A stretch of DNA of 64,000 nucleotides, from contig NZ_CP018793.1 of the NCBI RefSeq assembly GCF_002139875.1, positions 1,488,001 to 1,552,000 on the forward strand, given 5' to 3'. A program made the position numbers and the translations under genes. Origin of the DNA: Campylobacter vicugnae. Lineage in GTDB: Bacteria; Campylobacterota; Campylobacteria; Campylobacterales; Campylobacteraceae. Shown piece by piece: positions 7,722-15,963 of this stretch; within the stretch, counting starts at the first letter, position 1, and each line of letters begins with the position of its first letter. A model generated the notes under the pieces. The model did not search any database. It was given only the letters and a program-made list of their open reading frames with translations, and was not told where the DNA came from.

Positions 7722-8302
7722 GCGTAGATAATCTTTTAAAAGCATTAGATGATGAGTATAAGGCTTATAGCTTCTACTTTAGTGCTAGTGAGTTTGGAAC
7801 TCCATTTACTAATCTTTTAGAAGCTGAGGCAAATCATATAAATGCTATATCTTTTCATCTAAATGAACTTAAAGCTCAAATACCGGCAAATCCATATAAC
7901 TTTACAACGCCTAAAAGCTTTGAAGAAGCTGCTACTACTGCATTACAAAATGAACAAGCAAATGTAGAATTATATAACACTTTAGTAGCTAATGAGAGTG
8001 ATCCACAGATAATAGATACATTTTATAGGCTTCAAGCAGCTAGTTATAATAATCATATTCCAGCCTTGCAAAATGCTCTAAATTTAAATTCAAATAGCAA
8101 ATTTTTAGAACAATTAAACCAAGGCAAGGTATTAATAGATGAGACAGCTGTGATGGTAAATAGATTAAAAGATGGCTCACTAAGTCAAGATGAATTAGAG
8201 GGATTTTTAGGTAAATTAAATTACAGCTTGGTTGGAGGTGCGATTGTAGGCGCCTTTGGCGTAATTATCGCAAATGAACTACTAAATAAAAATAAGGAGT
8301 AA
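7718..8302 (+). CDS. Membrane-tethered ferritin-like (DUF2202-type) protein
   Basis: A 194-residue protein. Residues 1-130 form a four-helix ferritin-like domain: Glu13 in DDEYKAY, ExxH at Glu37/His40, NEQANVELY, and RLQAASYNNHIPAL, which matches the C-terminal signature of DUF2202 ferritin-like proteins. Near residues 167-188 a hydrophobic glycine-rich stretch (SLVGGAIVGAFGVIIANELL) looks like a membrane anchor, which soluble ferritins lack. It overlaps the preceding gene by 4 bases. A reasonable inference is iron oxidation or buffering at the membrane of an iron-storage compartment. The second metal site appears incomplete, so catalysis is uncertain. Confidence 0.8.
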   Translation: MSVDNLLKALDDEYKAYSFYFSASEFGTPFTNLLEAEANHINAISFHLNELKAQIPANPYNFTTPKSFEEAATTALQNEQANVELYNTLVANESDPQIIDTFYRLQAASYNNHIPALQNALNLNSNSKFLEQLNQGKVLIDETAVMVNRLKDGSLSQDELEGFLGKLNYSLVGGAIVGAFGVIIANELLNKNKE

Positions 8303-8305
8303 AAT

Positions 8306-8575
8306 ATGGCACTACCATTTATCGCTGGGATTGCACTAGGTGCTGGAATTGCATTTGCATTTAGCAAAAGAGATGAAATAGCAAAAACACTTGGAAATTT
8401 AAATTTAGACAAAAAATTACAAGATGGGCTAAAGGCTAGCAAATCTGTAATTATCGCTACAAAAGAAACAGCAAAAAAAAGCTCAAATAAAAAGCCAAGT
8501 CGCAAACCAAAAGCAAAAACAGCAGACAATATAGCTGCTAAATCAATTACATCGCCAGATGGAGATAAACTATGA
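8306..8575 (+). CDS. Small membrane protein with Lys-rich tail
   Basis: An 89-residue protein: one glycine-zipper membrane helix at about residues 3-19 (LPFIAGIALGAGIAFAF), then an amphipathic stretch and a basic tail (KKSSNKKPSRKPKAK). No known family is certain; the design resembles YtxH or DUF5132 type proteins. A strong ribosome site (AAGGAG) overlaps the preceding stop. Its location inside the operon suggests a structural membrane component of the iron compartment, by inference. Confidence 0.7.
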   Translation: MALPFIAGIALGAGIAFAFSKRDEIAKTLGNLNLDKKLQDGLKASKSVIIATKETAKKSSNKKPSRKPKAKTADNIAAKSITSPDGDKL

Positions 8576-8934
8576 TAAATACAGGCTCACCTCGCTCAGT
8601 TAGCGGACATGCAGTAAGTGGGGCTATACTAGCACTTATGGTAAGTGGAGCATATCAATATGCCAAATTAAAAGATGGCCAAACAACTCAAGATGAAGCT
8701 ATCAAATCTACACTAAAAGCAACATTTGAAGGTGCTGCAGTAGGTGCTTGTGCGATTGCTGCAGCAAATGTTATTGGCAATCCTAATAAAAGCACAACTA
8801 GCAAAATCGTAGAAACAGGAGCTTACATCGCAATTGGTACAGCATTTGTATATGGTATGCAAAATGCATTTAAACCAAAAGCGTGTAAAACTCTACAAAA
8901 TCAACAAAAAAGGTTAAATAATGATCAACAATAA
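8572..8934 (+). CDS. Small glycine-rich membrane protein
   Basis: A 120-residue protein with small-residue-rich hydrophobic segments near residues 11-26 (HAVSGAILALMVSGAY), 51-67 (FEGAAVGACAIAAANVI) and 80-97 (VETGAYIAIGTAFVYGM). The Ala/Gly spacing allows close helix packing, as in membrane proteins that shape vesicles. No certain family assignment. It overlaps the preceding gene by 4 bases and the next by 14, so translation is tightly coupled. Confidence 0.7.
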   Translation: MINTGSPRSVSGHAVSGAILALMVSGAYQYAKLKDGQTTQDEAIKSTLKATFEGAAVGACAIAAANVIGNPNKSTTSKIVETGAYIAIGTAFVYGMQNAFKPKACKTLQNQQKRLNNDQQ

Positions 8935-9205
8935 TCCATATATAAAAAATATAAACCAAAATCAACCAAATCAAAACTTTCAAAATAATCAAAATGGGTT
9001 TTTAGATGGAGTTTTTGGCTCTAATGGTAGTGGAGACTTTTTAAAAGGTGCATTAATCGGCGCTGCGGCTACATATATTTTAACAAATGAGAGCGCTCAA
9101 AGAGCAATATTTAAAGGGTTTGCTAAAATTTCAACACTTTTTGAATGCGGTCTAGAAGAGTTAAAAGAGCGCTATGAAGATGCAAAAGCAGAAGCCAACG
9201 AGTAA
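8921..9205 (+). CDS. Asn/Gln-rich small membrane protein
   Basis: A 94-residue protein. Residues 1-30 are almost entirely Asn, Gln, Pro and Ile, then comes GVFGSNGSGD, a glycine-zipper membrane helix (FLKGALIGAAATYIL) and a charged helical tail (EELKERYEDAKAEANE). The last two parts resemble DUF5132 or YtxH style proteins. The low-complexity Asn/Gln start is unusual and could mediate self-association. It overlaps the preceding gene and ends three bases before the ATPase gene. Confidence 0.7.
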   Translation: MINNNPYIKNINQNQPNQNFQNNQNGFLDGVFGSNGSGDFLKGALIGAAATYILTNESAQRAIFKGFAKISTLFECGLEELKERYEDAKAEANE

Positions 9206-9208
9206 GAT

Positions 9209-11317
9209 ATGCCTATAAAACTTCTGCACAAAACCAAATCTAGAGCTAGATTTAGCTATGAAGGTAGTGTAGATCCGCTCTTGCTTAGAGTTGCTATTGA
9301 CTCTTTGTCAAATGTAAAAGATGTACGAATAAATGGGATAATTAAAAGTATAGTAATAAATTATGAAGGCTCATTAGATCAAATTCAAAATCAAATTTCA
9401 GATATTTTAAAATCTAATGAGATTAAAAGCCAAAGCAAGAGCAAAAAAGATAGCTACATTGCTCTAAGAAGCGAAATCCCAAGCTCATCTGAAGTAGTGC
9501 GTGCTGCTAGTGCTTTGGCTGTGGCTCCATTTCTTAGAAGCCCAGGACTTAGTCTTGGTTTTAGCCTTTTAGCCTCTTTTCCATTGCTAAAAAGCGGATT
9601 AAAAGAGACATTTAGCGAAGGTATCACATCTCGTAGCCTTGAAGCTGCAGCTGTTGCTATCTCGCTATATCTAAAAGATTATAAAGCGGCAAATTCAACT
9701 AATTTTATGCTAACTTTAGGTGAGTATATAGAAGAGCTTACAATGTATAAAAGCGATGATCTTATCAAAGAGTTAGCCAAACAAAAAGGCGGTCTAGCCT
9801 GGATTGAGATCATAGAAAATGGCAAACCAATACTTCGTCAAATTCCAAGCGATGATATAAAAATTGGCGATATCGTAGTAGTAGGTGCTGGAGATACCAT
9901 ATATATAGATGGTCATATAGTAGATGGAGAGGCTTTAATAAATCAAATTTCAATGACAGGAGAGGCTACTCCAGCTAGTAAAAGTAGAGGCGATAGAGTT
10001 CTAAGCGGTACAATAGTTCAAGAAGGTAAGATTAAAATCTGGGCTGAAGCTGTAGGCGATCACACTGCTACTAATCGCATAAAATCTTATATCCAATCCA
10101 CACTAGATGAACGCTCAAATCAAGAGCTAACCGCTTCAAAAATGGCAGACTCTTTAGTGCCAATTACTCTTAGTCTAGCAGGACTAAGTTATGCTATGAC
10201 TGGCGAGCTAGTGCGCGCAGCTAGCGTGCTTCAGGCTGACTACTCTTGTGCGTTAAAGCTTACTACACCAGTAGCATTTAAATCAGCTATATCAAGTGCT
10301 GCTAAAGAGGGAATTATCGTAAAAGGTGCTAAAAGTTTAGAGAGTCTTCAGCTAAGTGAAATATTTGTTTTTGATAAGACTGGAACGCTAACAAATGGTG
10401 ATTTAGAAGTGTTAAAAGTACATTCATTTCATCAAGACTGGGATGCTAATCAAGTATTAAATTTAGCAGCAAGCATTGAAGAACACTACTTTCATCCAGT
10501 AGCACAAGCAGTAGTAAAAGCAGCCAAAGAGGATAACTTCGATCATTTTCATCATGATGAAGTTACATTTATAGTAGCTCATGGAGTAAAAAGTGAAGTA
10601 GGCAAAAAAAGCGTAATAATTGGCTCAAGACACTTCTTAGAAGATGATGAGTGTATAAGTTTTAAAGAGCATTCTCATAAGATAGATGAGATTTTAAAAA
10701 ATGGAGATACTCCACTATTTATCGGATTTGATGGCAAGCTTTTAGGCGTTATATTGCTTAAAGATACTATTAGACCAAATACCAAAGAGGCACTAAAAAG
10801 ACTTAAAAAAAGCGGTGTAAAAGAGTTTATAATGCTTACTGGAGATAGCAAAAGCAAAGCTCAAGCTATCGCTAAAGAGCTTGGCATTGAAAACTATTAC
10901 GCAGAGCTATTGCCAACTGATAAGGCCAAAATTTTAGATGAGATTATGCTAAAAGCTGCCAAACATGGCCAAAAAGTTGCATTTGTAGGCGATGGGATAA
11001 ATGACGCTCCAGCACTTGTAAGAGCAGATATAGGCATAGGCATGCATAAAGGTGCTGATATAGCCAAAGCTAGTGCCGATATAGTGCTACTAAGAGATGA
11101 TATAGAAGCAGTTGCTGATGCTAGAGAGCTAGCTATCTCATGCCTTTCAAAAGTCAATAATAGCTTTAAGGTTACAGTAGGCGTAAATTCACTAATACTT
11201 ATCTTAGCAAGTCTTGGTAAGCTTTCGCCAATACAAACTGCAATAGCGCATAATGGTACAACAATCGCTTTATTGCTTAATGCTCTTAGGCGAATTCGTA
11301 TCAAAAAGGATAAATAA
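9209..11317 (+). CDS. FezB-like P1B-type metal ATPase
   Basis: A 702-residue P-type ATPase. Residues 1-65 are an HMA-like domain without CxxC but with the basic motif LHKTKSRARF. Catalytic marks are TGE at 250-252 (actuator), DKTGTLT with phosphorylated Asp389, HYFHP at 426-430 (the P1B His-Pro), TGDSKSKA, and GDGINDAP around 594-601. The membrane metal site reads DYSCALKLTTP (344-354), a Ser-Cys in place of the CPC of copper and zinc pumps. An Arg-rich N-terminus and non-CPC site are features of FezB, the ferrosome iron pump. Iron as substrate is inferred from these features and from the ferritin-like neighbour. Confidence 0.85.
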   Translation: MPIKLLHKTKSRARFSYEGSVDPLLLRVAIDSLSNVKDVRINGIIKSIVINYEGSLDQIQNQISDILKSNEIKSQSKSKKDSYIALRSEIPSSSEVVRAASALAVAPFLRSPGLSLGFSLLASFPLLKSGLKETFSEGITSRSLEAAAVAISLYLKDYKAANSTNFMLTLGEYIEELTMYKSDDLIKELAKQKGGLAWIEIIENGKPILRQIPSDDIKIGDIVVVGAGDTIYIDGHIVDGEALINQISMTGEATPASKSRGDRVLSGTIVQEGKIKIWAEAVGDHTATNRIKSYIQSTLDERSNQELTASKMADSLVPITLSLAGLSYAMTGELVRAASVLQADYSCALKLTTPVAFKSAISSAAKEGIIVKGAKSLESLQLSEIFVFDKTGTLTNGDLEVLKVHSFHQDWDANQVLNLAASIEEHYFHPVAQAVVKAAKEDNFDHFHHDEVTFIVAHGVKSEVGKKSVIIGSRHFLEDDECISFKEHSHKIDEILKNGDTPLFIGFDGKLLGVILLKDTIRPNTKEALKRLKKSGVKEFIMLTGDSKSKAQAIAKELGIENYYAELLPTDKAKILDEIMLKAAKHGQKVAFVGDGINDAPALVRADIGIGMHKGADIAKASADIVLLRDDIEAVADARELAISCLSKVNNSFKVTVGVNSLILILASLGKLSPIQTAIAHNGTTIALLLNALRRIRIKKDK

Positions 11318-11436
11318 TGCCTGTTTTAGTAGCCATAGGAGTGATTGGTAGTTTAATTTTAAGCGTACAAACCAATCTAAGAGCATATAAAAAGATCAAA
11401 AATAGGAAAAACAATGAACGCAGTAAAAGAGTCTAA
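11317..11436 (+). CDS. 39-residue single-helix membrane peptide
   Basis: A short reading frame whose ATG overlaps the ATPase stop (TAATG). It encodes one hydrophobic helix, PVLVAIGVIGSLILSV, followed by a strongly basic tail with many Lys/Arg. It overlaps the next gene by 23 bases. The stop-start coupling, the positive-inside pattern and the setting among other small membrane proteins argue that it is real. No family is recognised. Confidence 0.55.
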   Translation: MPVLVAIGVIGSLILSVQTNLRAYKKIKNRKNNERSKRV

Positions 11437-11626
11437 AAAATCAAAAATTAGTCTAGAAACTAAAAGAGAAATAGCCAAAATAGGTATGAGCAGCAGCTTG
11501 CTTTTAACTGCTAGTACTGCGCTATTTATGAAAAATAAAACCGCTAAAGCTGTACATATTGTAAGCGGTGTAGCTTTAGTAGGATTTTGCCTATATCACG
11601 CATCTTTATATCCTAAAGGAAAATAA
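11414..11626 (+). CDS. Small two-helix membrane protein, last gene of the operon
   Basis: A 70-residue protein with a basic N-terminus and two hydrophobic segments, SSSLLLTASTALFM (about 27-40) and HIVSGVALVGFCLYHASLY (about 48-66). The second carries two His, 15 residues apart, and one Cys. The His could bind haem or metal, but that is speculation. It overlaps the 39-residue frame and is followed by a clear terminator. Confidence 0.65.
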   Translation: MNAVKESKKSKISLETKREIAKIGMSSSLLLTASTALFMKNKTAKAVHIVSGVALVGFCLYHASLYPKGK

Positions 11627-11665
11627 ATCTAATTTATTATAAATAATACTTTTTATCTTTCTTTT

Positions 11666-11700
11666 TAGCTAGGGTTTAACACCTTAGCTATTTTATATTT
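11666..11700 (+). terminator. Terminator of the ferrosome-like operon
   Basis: Stem TAGCTAGGGT (11666-11675), loop TTAAC, ACCTTAGCTA (11681-11690) with one G-U pair, then TTTTATATTT. It marks the end of the operon about 40 bases after the last stop. Confidence 0.7.
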
Positions 11701-11844
11701 TAAATAAATCAAATTTATTTGTGATAGCTAATTTATTCTAAATGACTTAAAATTACCACTAATTAATAATATGATGATTATAAAATATTAAATTTGTTAA
11801 GATTGATTTATAGATTTTATTAAAAAGAAATTTGATTATAAAAG

Positions 11845-11864
11845 CCCCTAGGAAACCCTAGGGG
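11845..11864 (-). terminator. Terminator of aspA-dcuA
   Basis: GC-rich perfect stem CCCCTAGG (11845-11852) and CCTAGGGG (11857-11864) with loop AAAC, directly after the dcuA stop. The minus strand then reads CTTTTATAAT. Confidence 0.75.
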
Positions 11865-11872
11865 TAAATGCA

Positions 11873-13216
11873 TTATATAAGTGCAGAAGCGATAAAGCCA
11901 AATGCAACAGAGAATGCAATAGCTAAAATACCAGGTATTAAGAATGCATGGTTAAATACATATTTACCAAGCCTTGTAGAACCTGTATCATCCATTTGTA
12001 CAGCACCTAGAAGTGTAGGATAAGTAGGTAAAACAAATAGAGCCGATACAGCAGCAAAAGATGCAACTAGCATATATGCATCGCCTGGGTTTGTTGCACT
12101 AATACCTAGAGCTGCTACCACCACTGGAGTAATTGCTTTTGCAGTAGCTGCTTGAGAGTATAGAAGCATAGCAGCAAAGAAGAATATAACAGCAAGTAGT
12201 GAAGGAACAGCTTTAACCCAATCACCAGCTAGAGTTTTAATCTCGTTTGTATAGCCACCAACAAATGTATTACCAAGCCATGCAACACCAAGAACACAAA
12301 CGCAAGCAACCATACCTGATTTAAATACGCTTGTATCAGCTACTTTGCCAACTTCGATTTTACAAAAGATTGTAATAAATGTAGCCACACCAAGCATAAA
12401 GCTCATAATCGCTGCATCTCTAGGAACAATTACATTTTCAATAAGAACAGGTTTGCCGCCAACTTTAGAGATAGCTGTAGCATATAATACAACTAGTAAA
12501 ACGCCAATTAAGAATATACCTACAGAAAGTTTCGCACCTGGTTTAAGCTCTTTATTTTGTACACCAACTGAAGGTTTTACTAAACCTTGAGCTAGACGCT
12601 CTTGATATACTGGATCTTTGCTTAGATCAAGGTCAGCAAATAGTGTAATAATAAGAGCTGTAAGCATACAACCAGCAAATGTAGTTACTAACCATAAACC
12701 AATTAGAGTTGGATAACTCCAGCCAAGTGGCTCAAGAACACCTGTCATATATACAACAGCAGCACTAACTGGGCTAGCAGTAATAGCAATTTGGCTAGAT
12801 ACAACAGCAATTGATAGTGGAGCTGAAGGTTTAATATTTTGCTCTTTAGCAACTTCTACGATAACTGGAATCATAGAAAATGCTGTATGGCCTGTACCTG
12901 CTAAAATTGTCAAAAAGTATGTAACAGTTGGAGCTAGGAAGTTGATATATTTAGGATTTGAGCGTAGAATTTTCTCTGCTATTTGAACTAAATAATCAAG
13001 ACCGCCAGCAAGTTGCATAGCTGAAATAGCTGCAATAACTGACATAATAATTAGGATAACATCCCAAGGGATAGATCCTGGCTTCATGCCTAGACAAAGA
13101 CCTAGAATAACAACACCGATACCACCGGCGTAACCAATACCGATACCACCAAGACGAATACCTACAAAGATAGCGCCTAGTAGAACAATGATTTGTAAAA
13201 TCAATACAAAATCCAT
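11873..13216 (-). CDS. dcuA: Anaerobic C4-dicarboxylate transporter DcuA
   Basis: A 447-residue inner-membrane carrier that exchanges aspartate or fumarate for succinate during fumarate respiration. It is almost wholly hydrophobic, with family features such as GGLDYLVQIAEK and LAGTGHTAFSMIPVI. I set the start at the ATG of MDFVLILQII, which has AAAGGAGA ahead; an upstream in-frame start would add 15 residues without a better ribosome site. It follows aspA by about 65 bases, the same pair as in C. jejuni: AspA makes fumarate and DcuA moves the substrates. Confidence 0.93.
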   Translation of the reverse strand: MDFVLILQIIVLLGAIFVGIRLGGIGIGYAGGIGVVILGLCLGMKPGSIPWDVILIIMSVIAAISAMQLAGGLDYLVQIAEKILRSNPKYINFLAPTVTYFLTILAGTGHTAFSMIPVIVEVAKEQNIKPSAPLSIAVVSSQIAITASPVSAAVVYMTGVLEPLGWSYPTLIGLWLVTTFAGCMLTALIITLFADLDLSKDPVYQERLAQGLVKPSVGVQNKELKPGAKLSVGIFLIGVLLVVLYATAISKVGGKPVLIENVIVPRDAAIMSFMLGVATFITIFCKIEVGKVADTSVFKSGMVACVCVLGVAWLGNTFVGGYTNEIKTLAGDWVKAVPSLLAVIFFFAAMLLYSQAATAKAITPVVVAALGISATNPGDAYMLVASFAAVSALFVLPTYPTLLGAVQMDDTGSTRLGKYVFNHAFLIPGILAIAFSVAFGFIASALI

Positions 13217-13281
13217 AGATTCTCCTTTTATTTTACTTGCTAAGAGATTGACTCTTAGCAAATTTTGAAACGAAATTTAAA

Positions 13282-14688
13282 TTATTTATTTTCACCCATA
13301 TGCGGATTAAGCATATTAGCAGGTGTTAGAATTTTATCAATCTCTTCTTTTGTTAAATATCCACGCTCTAAGCATATATCTGCAACGCTTTTACCTGTTT
13401 GAAGAGCTTCTTTAGCAATGCTAGCTGATTTTTCATAACCAATATATGGGTTAAACGCTGTAACAATACCAATTGAATTATAAACAAAATCGCTACAAAT
13501 TTTTTCATTAGCTGTAATGCCATCTATACATTTATCAGCTAGAGTTTTCATAGCTTTTTCAAGCATAATAATTGAATTAAATAAGCTATAAGCCACAACT
13601 GGCTCAAATACATTTAGTTGTAATTGACCGCCTTCGCAAGCAAAAGTAACTGTAACATCTGATCCAATAACTGAATAACAAACTTGATTTACAACTTCAG
13701 GAATAACTGGATTTACCTTACCTGGCATAATTGAGCTACCTGGTTGCATTTTTGGTAGATTAATCTCATTTAGACCACATTTTGGACCAGAGCTTAGAAG
13801 TCTTAAATCGTTACATACTTTAGATAGTTTTGTTGCTACCCTTTTTAAAACACCTGAGATTTGTACATATACACCAGTATCTTGTGTAGCTTCTATCAAG
13901 TCTTCAGCTACTTTATAGTCATGGCCTGTTACTTCTCTTAGTTTTTGTTCCACCACTTTTGGATAATCTGGGTGAGAGTTAATACCAGTACCAATAGCTG
14001 TACCACCTAGATTAACTTCTAATACAAGCTTTCTAACTTCTAGAATTCTTTCTATATCTTCACCTATCATTACAGCAAATGTTTTAAACTCACGACCAAG
14101 TGTCATAGGTACAGCATCTTGAAGTTGAGTTCTACCCATTTTTAATACATCTTTGAATTCTTCAGCTTTTCTCTCATATGATTTTTTTAGATAACCCATA
14201 GCTGTAGCTAGGTCAGTTAGATAATCATGTAAAGCTAGATGAAGTGCAGTTGGGTATGCATCATTTGTACTTTGGCTTAAGTTTACATGATCATTTGGAT
14301 GAAGGAATTGATATTCACCTTTTTTATGACCTAAATGCTCAAGTGCAAGGTTAGCAATAACCTCATTAGCGTTCATATTTGTAGAAGTACCAGCACCACC
14401 TTGGATCATATCTACTACAAATTGATCATAATACCCACCAGCTAAAATTTTATCGCAAGCTGCTAAAATTGCGCTCTCTTTTTCTTTATCTAAAAGACCT
14501 AATTCGCAGTTTGCCATTGCGGCTGCTTTTTTTACTCTTGCTAAAGCACGAACAAACCTAGGAAAGTTTTTTAACCTATCATGAGATATATTGAAATTCT
14601 CAACAGCCCTAAAAGTTTGGACACCATAATACACATCATCGCTGATTTCTAATTCACCGATAAAATCGTGTTCTTTTCTTGTACCCAT
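13282..14688 (-). CDS. aspA: Aspartate ammonia-lyase AspA
   Basis: A 468-residue cytoplasmic homotetramer that splits L-aspartate into fumarate and ammonia. The fumarase/aspartase signature GSSIMPGKVNP is near residues 316-326, the substrate loop TSTNMNANEV near 101-110, and the HPNDHVNLSQSTND run near 130-145. AAGGAGAT precedes the ATG. It is the first gene of the aspA-dcuA operon and feeds amino-acid carbon into fumarate respiration and the TCA cycle. Confidence 0.96.
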   Translation of the reverse strand: MGTRKEHDFIGELEISDDVYYGVQTFRAVENFNISHDRLKNFPRFVRALARVKKAAAMANCELGLLDKEKESAILAACDKILAGGYYDQFVVDMIQGGAGTSTNMNANEVIANLALEHLGHKKGEYQFLHPNDHVNLSQSTNDAYPTALHLALHDYLTDLATAMGYLKKSYERKAEEFKDVLKMGRTQLQDAVPMTLGREFKTFAVMIGEDIERILEVRKLVLEVNLGGTAIGTGINSHPDYPKVVEQKLREVTGHDYKVAEDLIEATQDTGVYVQISGVLKRVATKLSKVCNDLRLLSSGPKCGLNEINLPKMQPGSSIMPGKVNPVIPEVVNQVCYSVIGSDVTVTFACEGGQLQLNVFEPVVAYSLFNSIIMLEKAMKTLADKCIDGITANEKICSDFVYNSIGIVTAFNPYIGYEKSASIAKEALQTGKSVADICLERGYLTKEEIDKILTPANMLNPHMGENK

Positions 14689-14904
14689 TTTATCTCCTTG
14701 ATAAATAATTTCAGTGAAAATTCTAATCTCTTAATACTTAATCTATTTTGAAAATTTAAAAAAATAGCTTCAAATGCTGAATTTACGGGGGTTAAAATTT
14801 GGCGATTATGGATTTTTGGGCTTTTAAAAGAGTATAATTTTTTATAAAATGTTATAAATACATCTAATTTTTATATTATTTTAATTTAACCTCTATTGAA
14901 ATTT

Positions 14905-14922
14905 ATCCCCTAAAAAGGGGAT
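14905..14922 (-). terminator. Hairpin after the AI-2E family gene
   Basis: Short stem ATCCCCT (14905-14911) and AGGGGAT (14916-14922) with an AAAA loop, 27 bases past the minus-strand stop. The U-tract is weak. Confidence 0.45.
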
Positions 14923-14949
14923 TTAAAGCTTTTTTATCTATTATTTTTC

Positions 14950-15945
14950 TTAATTGCTTAACAGTATTGATATGGATTTAGTTTTTGGATTTGCATCTAG
15001 AGCGATCTTGATACTCATAGTAAGCGGTACAGCCAAAAACATTCCGCCAATACCAAAAACAAATCCCCAGAATAATAGACTCAAAATTACTACTAAAGTA
15101 GATATTCCAAGTTCTTTTCCAAGAAATTTAGGCTCAATAAAATTACCAATGGCAATATTTAATACTAAATATATAAGTGTTAGCCAAAGCGTACTACTAA
15201 GATCATTAACTGCTAAGCTAACTAAAATTGCAGGAATTGCTGCTATTATAGAGCCAATTGTTGGAATATAATTAAGAATAAAAGCAAGAACAGCCCATAG
15301 CGGAGCATAAGGCACATCAAATAAGATTAAAAATATCCACACTATCACGCCTGTGGCAATTGATGAAATTGTCTTGATAGCTAAGTAGCGTTTTAAATTT
15401 GATATAAATGTACTTGCAATATCTGAAGCTAAAGGGTTTTTTAATGCAAAGTATGCGACCTTATCTTTAAATATTTGAACCTCAAACAAAATAAATGCCA
15501 AAAGTAAAAATACTAAAAATGATTGAGTAACTATACTTCCAGTTTGTACAATCAAATTTGATGTAGTAGCAATTAACTTATCTATATTGATAAAACTTAA
15601 TATATTATTGCTTATATCGATATTTGAATTATCTTTTATATATATTACAAGATTATCTATAAATATATCAATCTTAGCTTTATATATTGGCAAGTCTGCA
15701 CTAAATCCTAAAAGCGCTGTAGCAATCACATTACCTAAAATCCAAAGCCCACTACCACAAATCCCAATCAAAATTATAAAAGCAAAAAAGCGATTAATAT
15801 GCACTTTGCTCATTAACTCCAATACCGGATATACTATTATTGAAATAAATACAGCTAGCAAAAACGGCACAACAATAGAACTAGCAAGACTAAGCCCACC
15901 TATAATAATGATAAAACTTGCTATAGCTACTAGATTGTATCTCAA
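14950..15945 (-). CDS. AI-2E family permease
   Basis: A 331-residue membrane protein of the AI-2E transporter family (PerM/TqsA/YdiK group). It has paired N-terminal helices, a soluble middle section and a helical C-terminal block with the family motif FILNYIPTIGSIIAAIPAIL near residues 220-240. Members export small molecules or ions; the substrate here cannot be told. It lies downstream of moaE in the same direction with an 18-base gap, so it may share that transcript. Confidence 0.85.
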   Translation of the reverse strand: MRYNLVAIASFIIIIGGLSLASSIVVPFLLAVFISIIVYPVLELMSKVHINRFFAFIILIGICGSGLWILGNVIATALLGFSADLPIYKAKIDIFIDNLVIYIKDNSNIDISNNILSFINIDKLIATTSNLIVQTGSIVTQSFLVFLLLAFILFEVQIFKDKVAYFALKNPLASDIASTFISNLKRYLAIKTISSIATGVIVWIFLILFDVPYAPLWAVLAFILNYIPTIGSIIAAIPAILVSLAVNDLSSTLWLTLIYLVLNIAIGNFIEPKFLGKELGISTLVVILSLLFWGFVFGIGGMFLAVPLTMSIKIALDANPKTKSISILLSN

Positions 15946-15963
15946 ATTTATCCCTTTATATAT

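Noticed and set aside
10897-11304. Open frame of 135 codons antisense to the P-type ATPase gene
   Set aside because: It mirrors the coding frame of the ATPase, has no ribosome site, and gives low-complexity Ala/Ser/Leu protein typical of a shadow frame.
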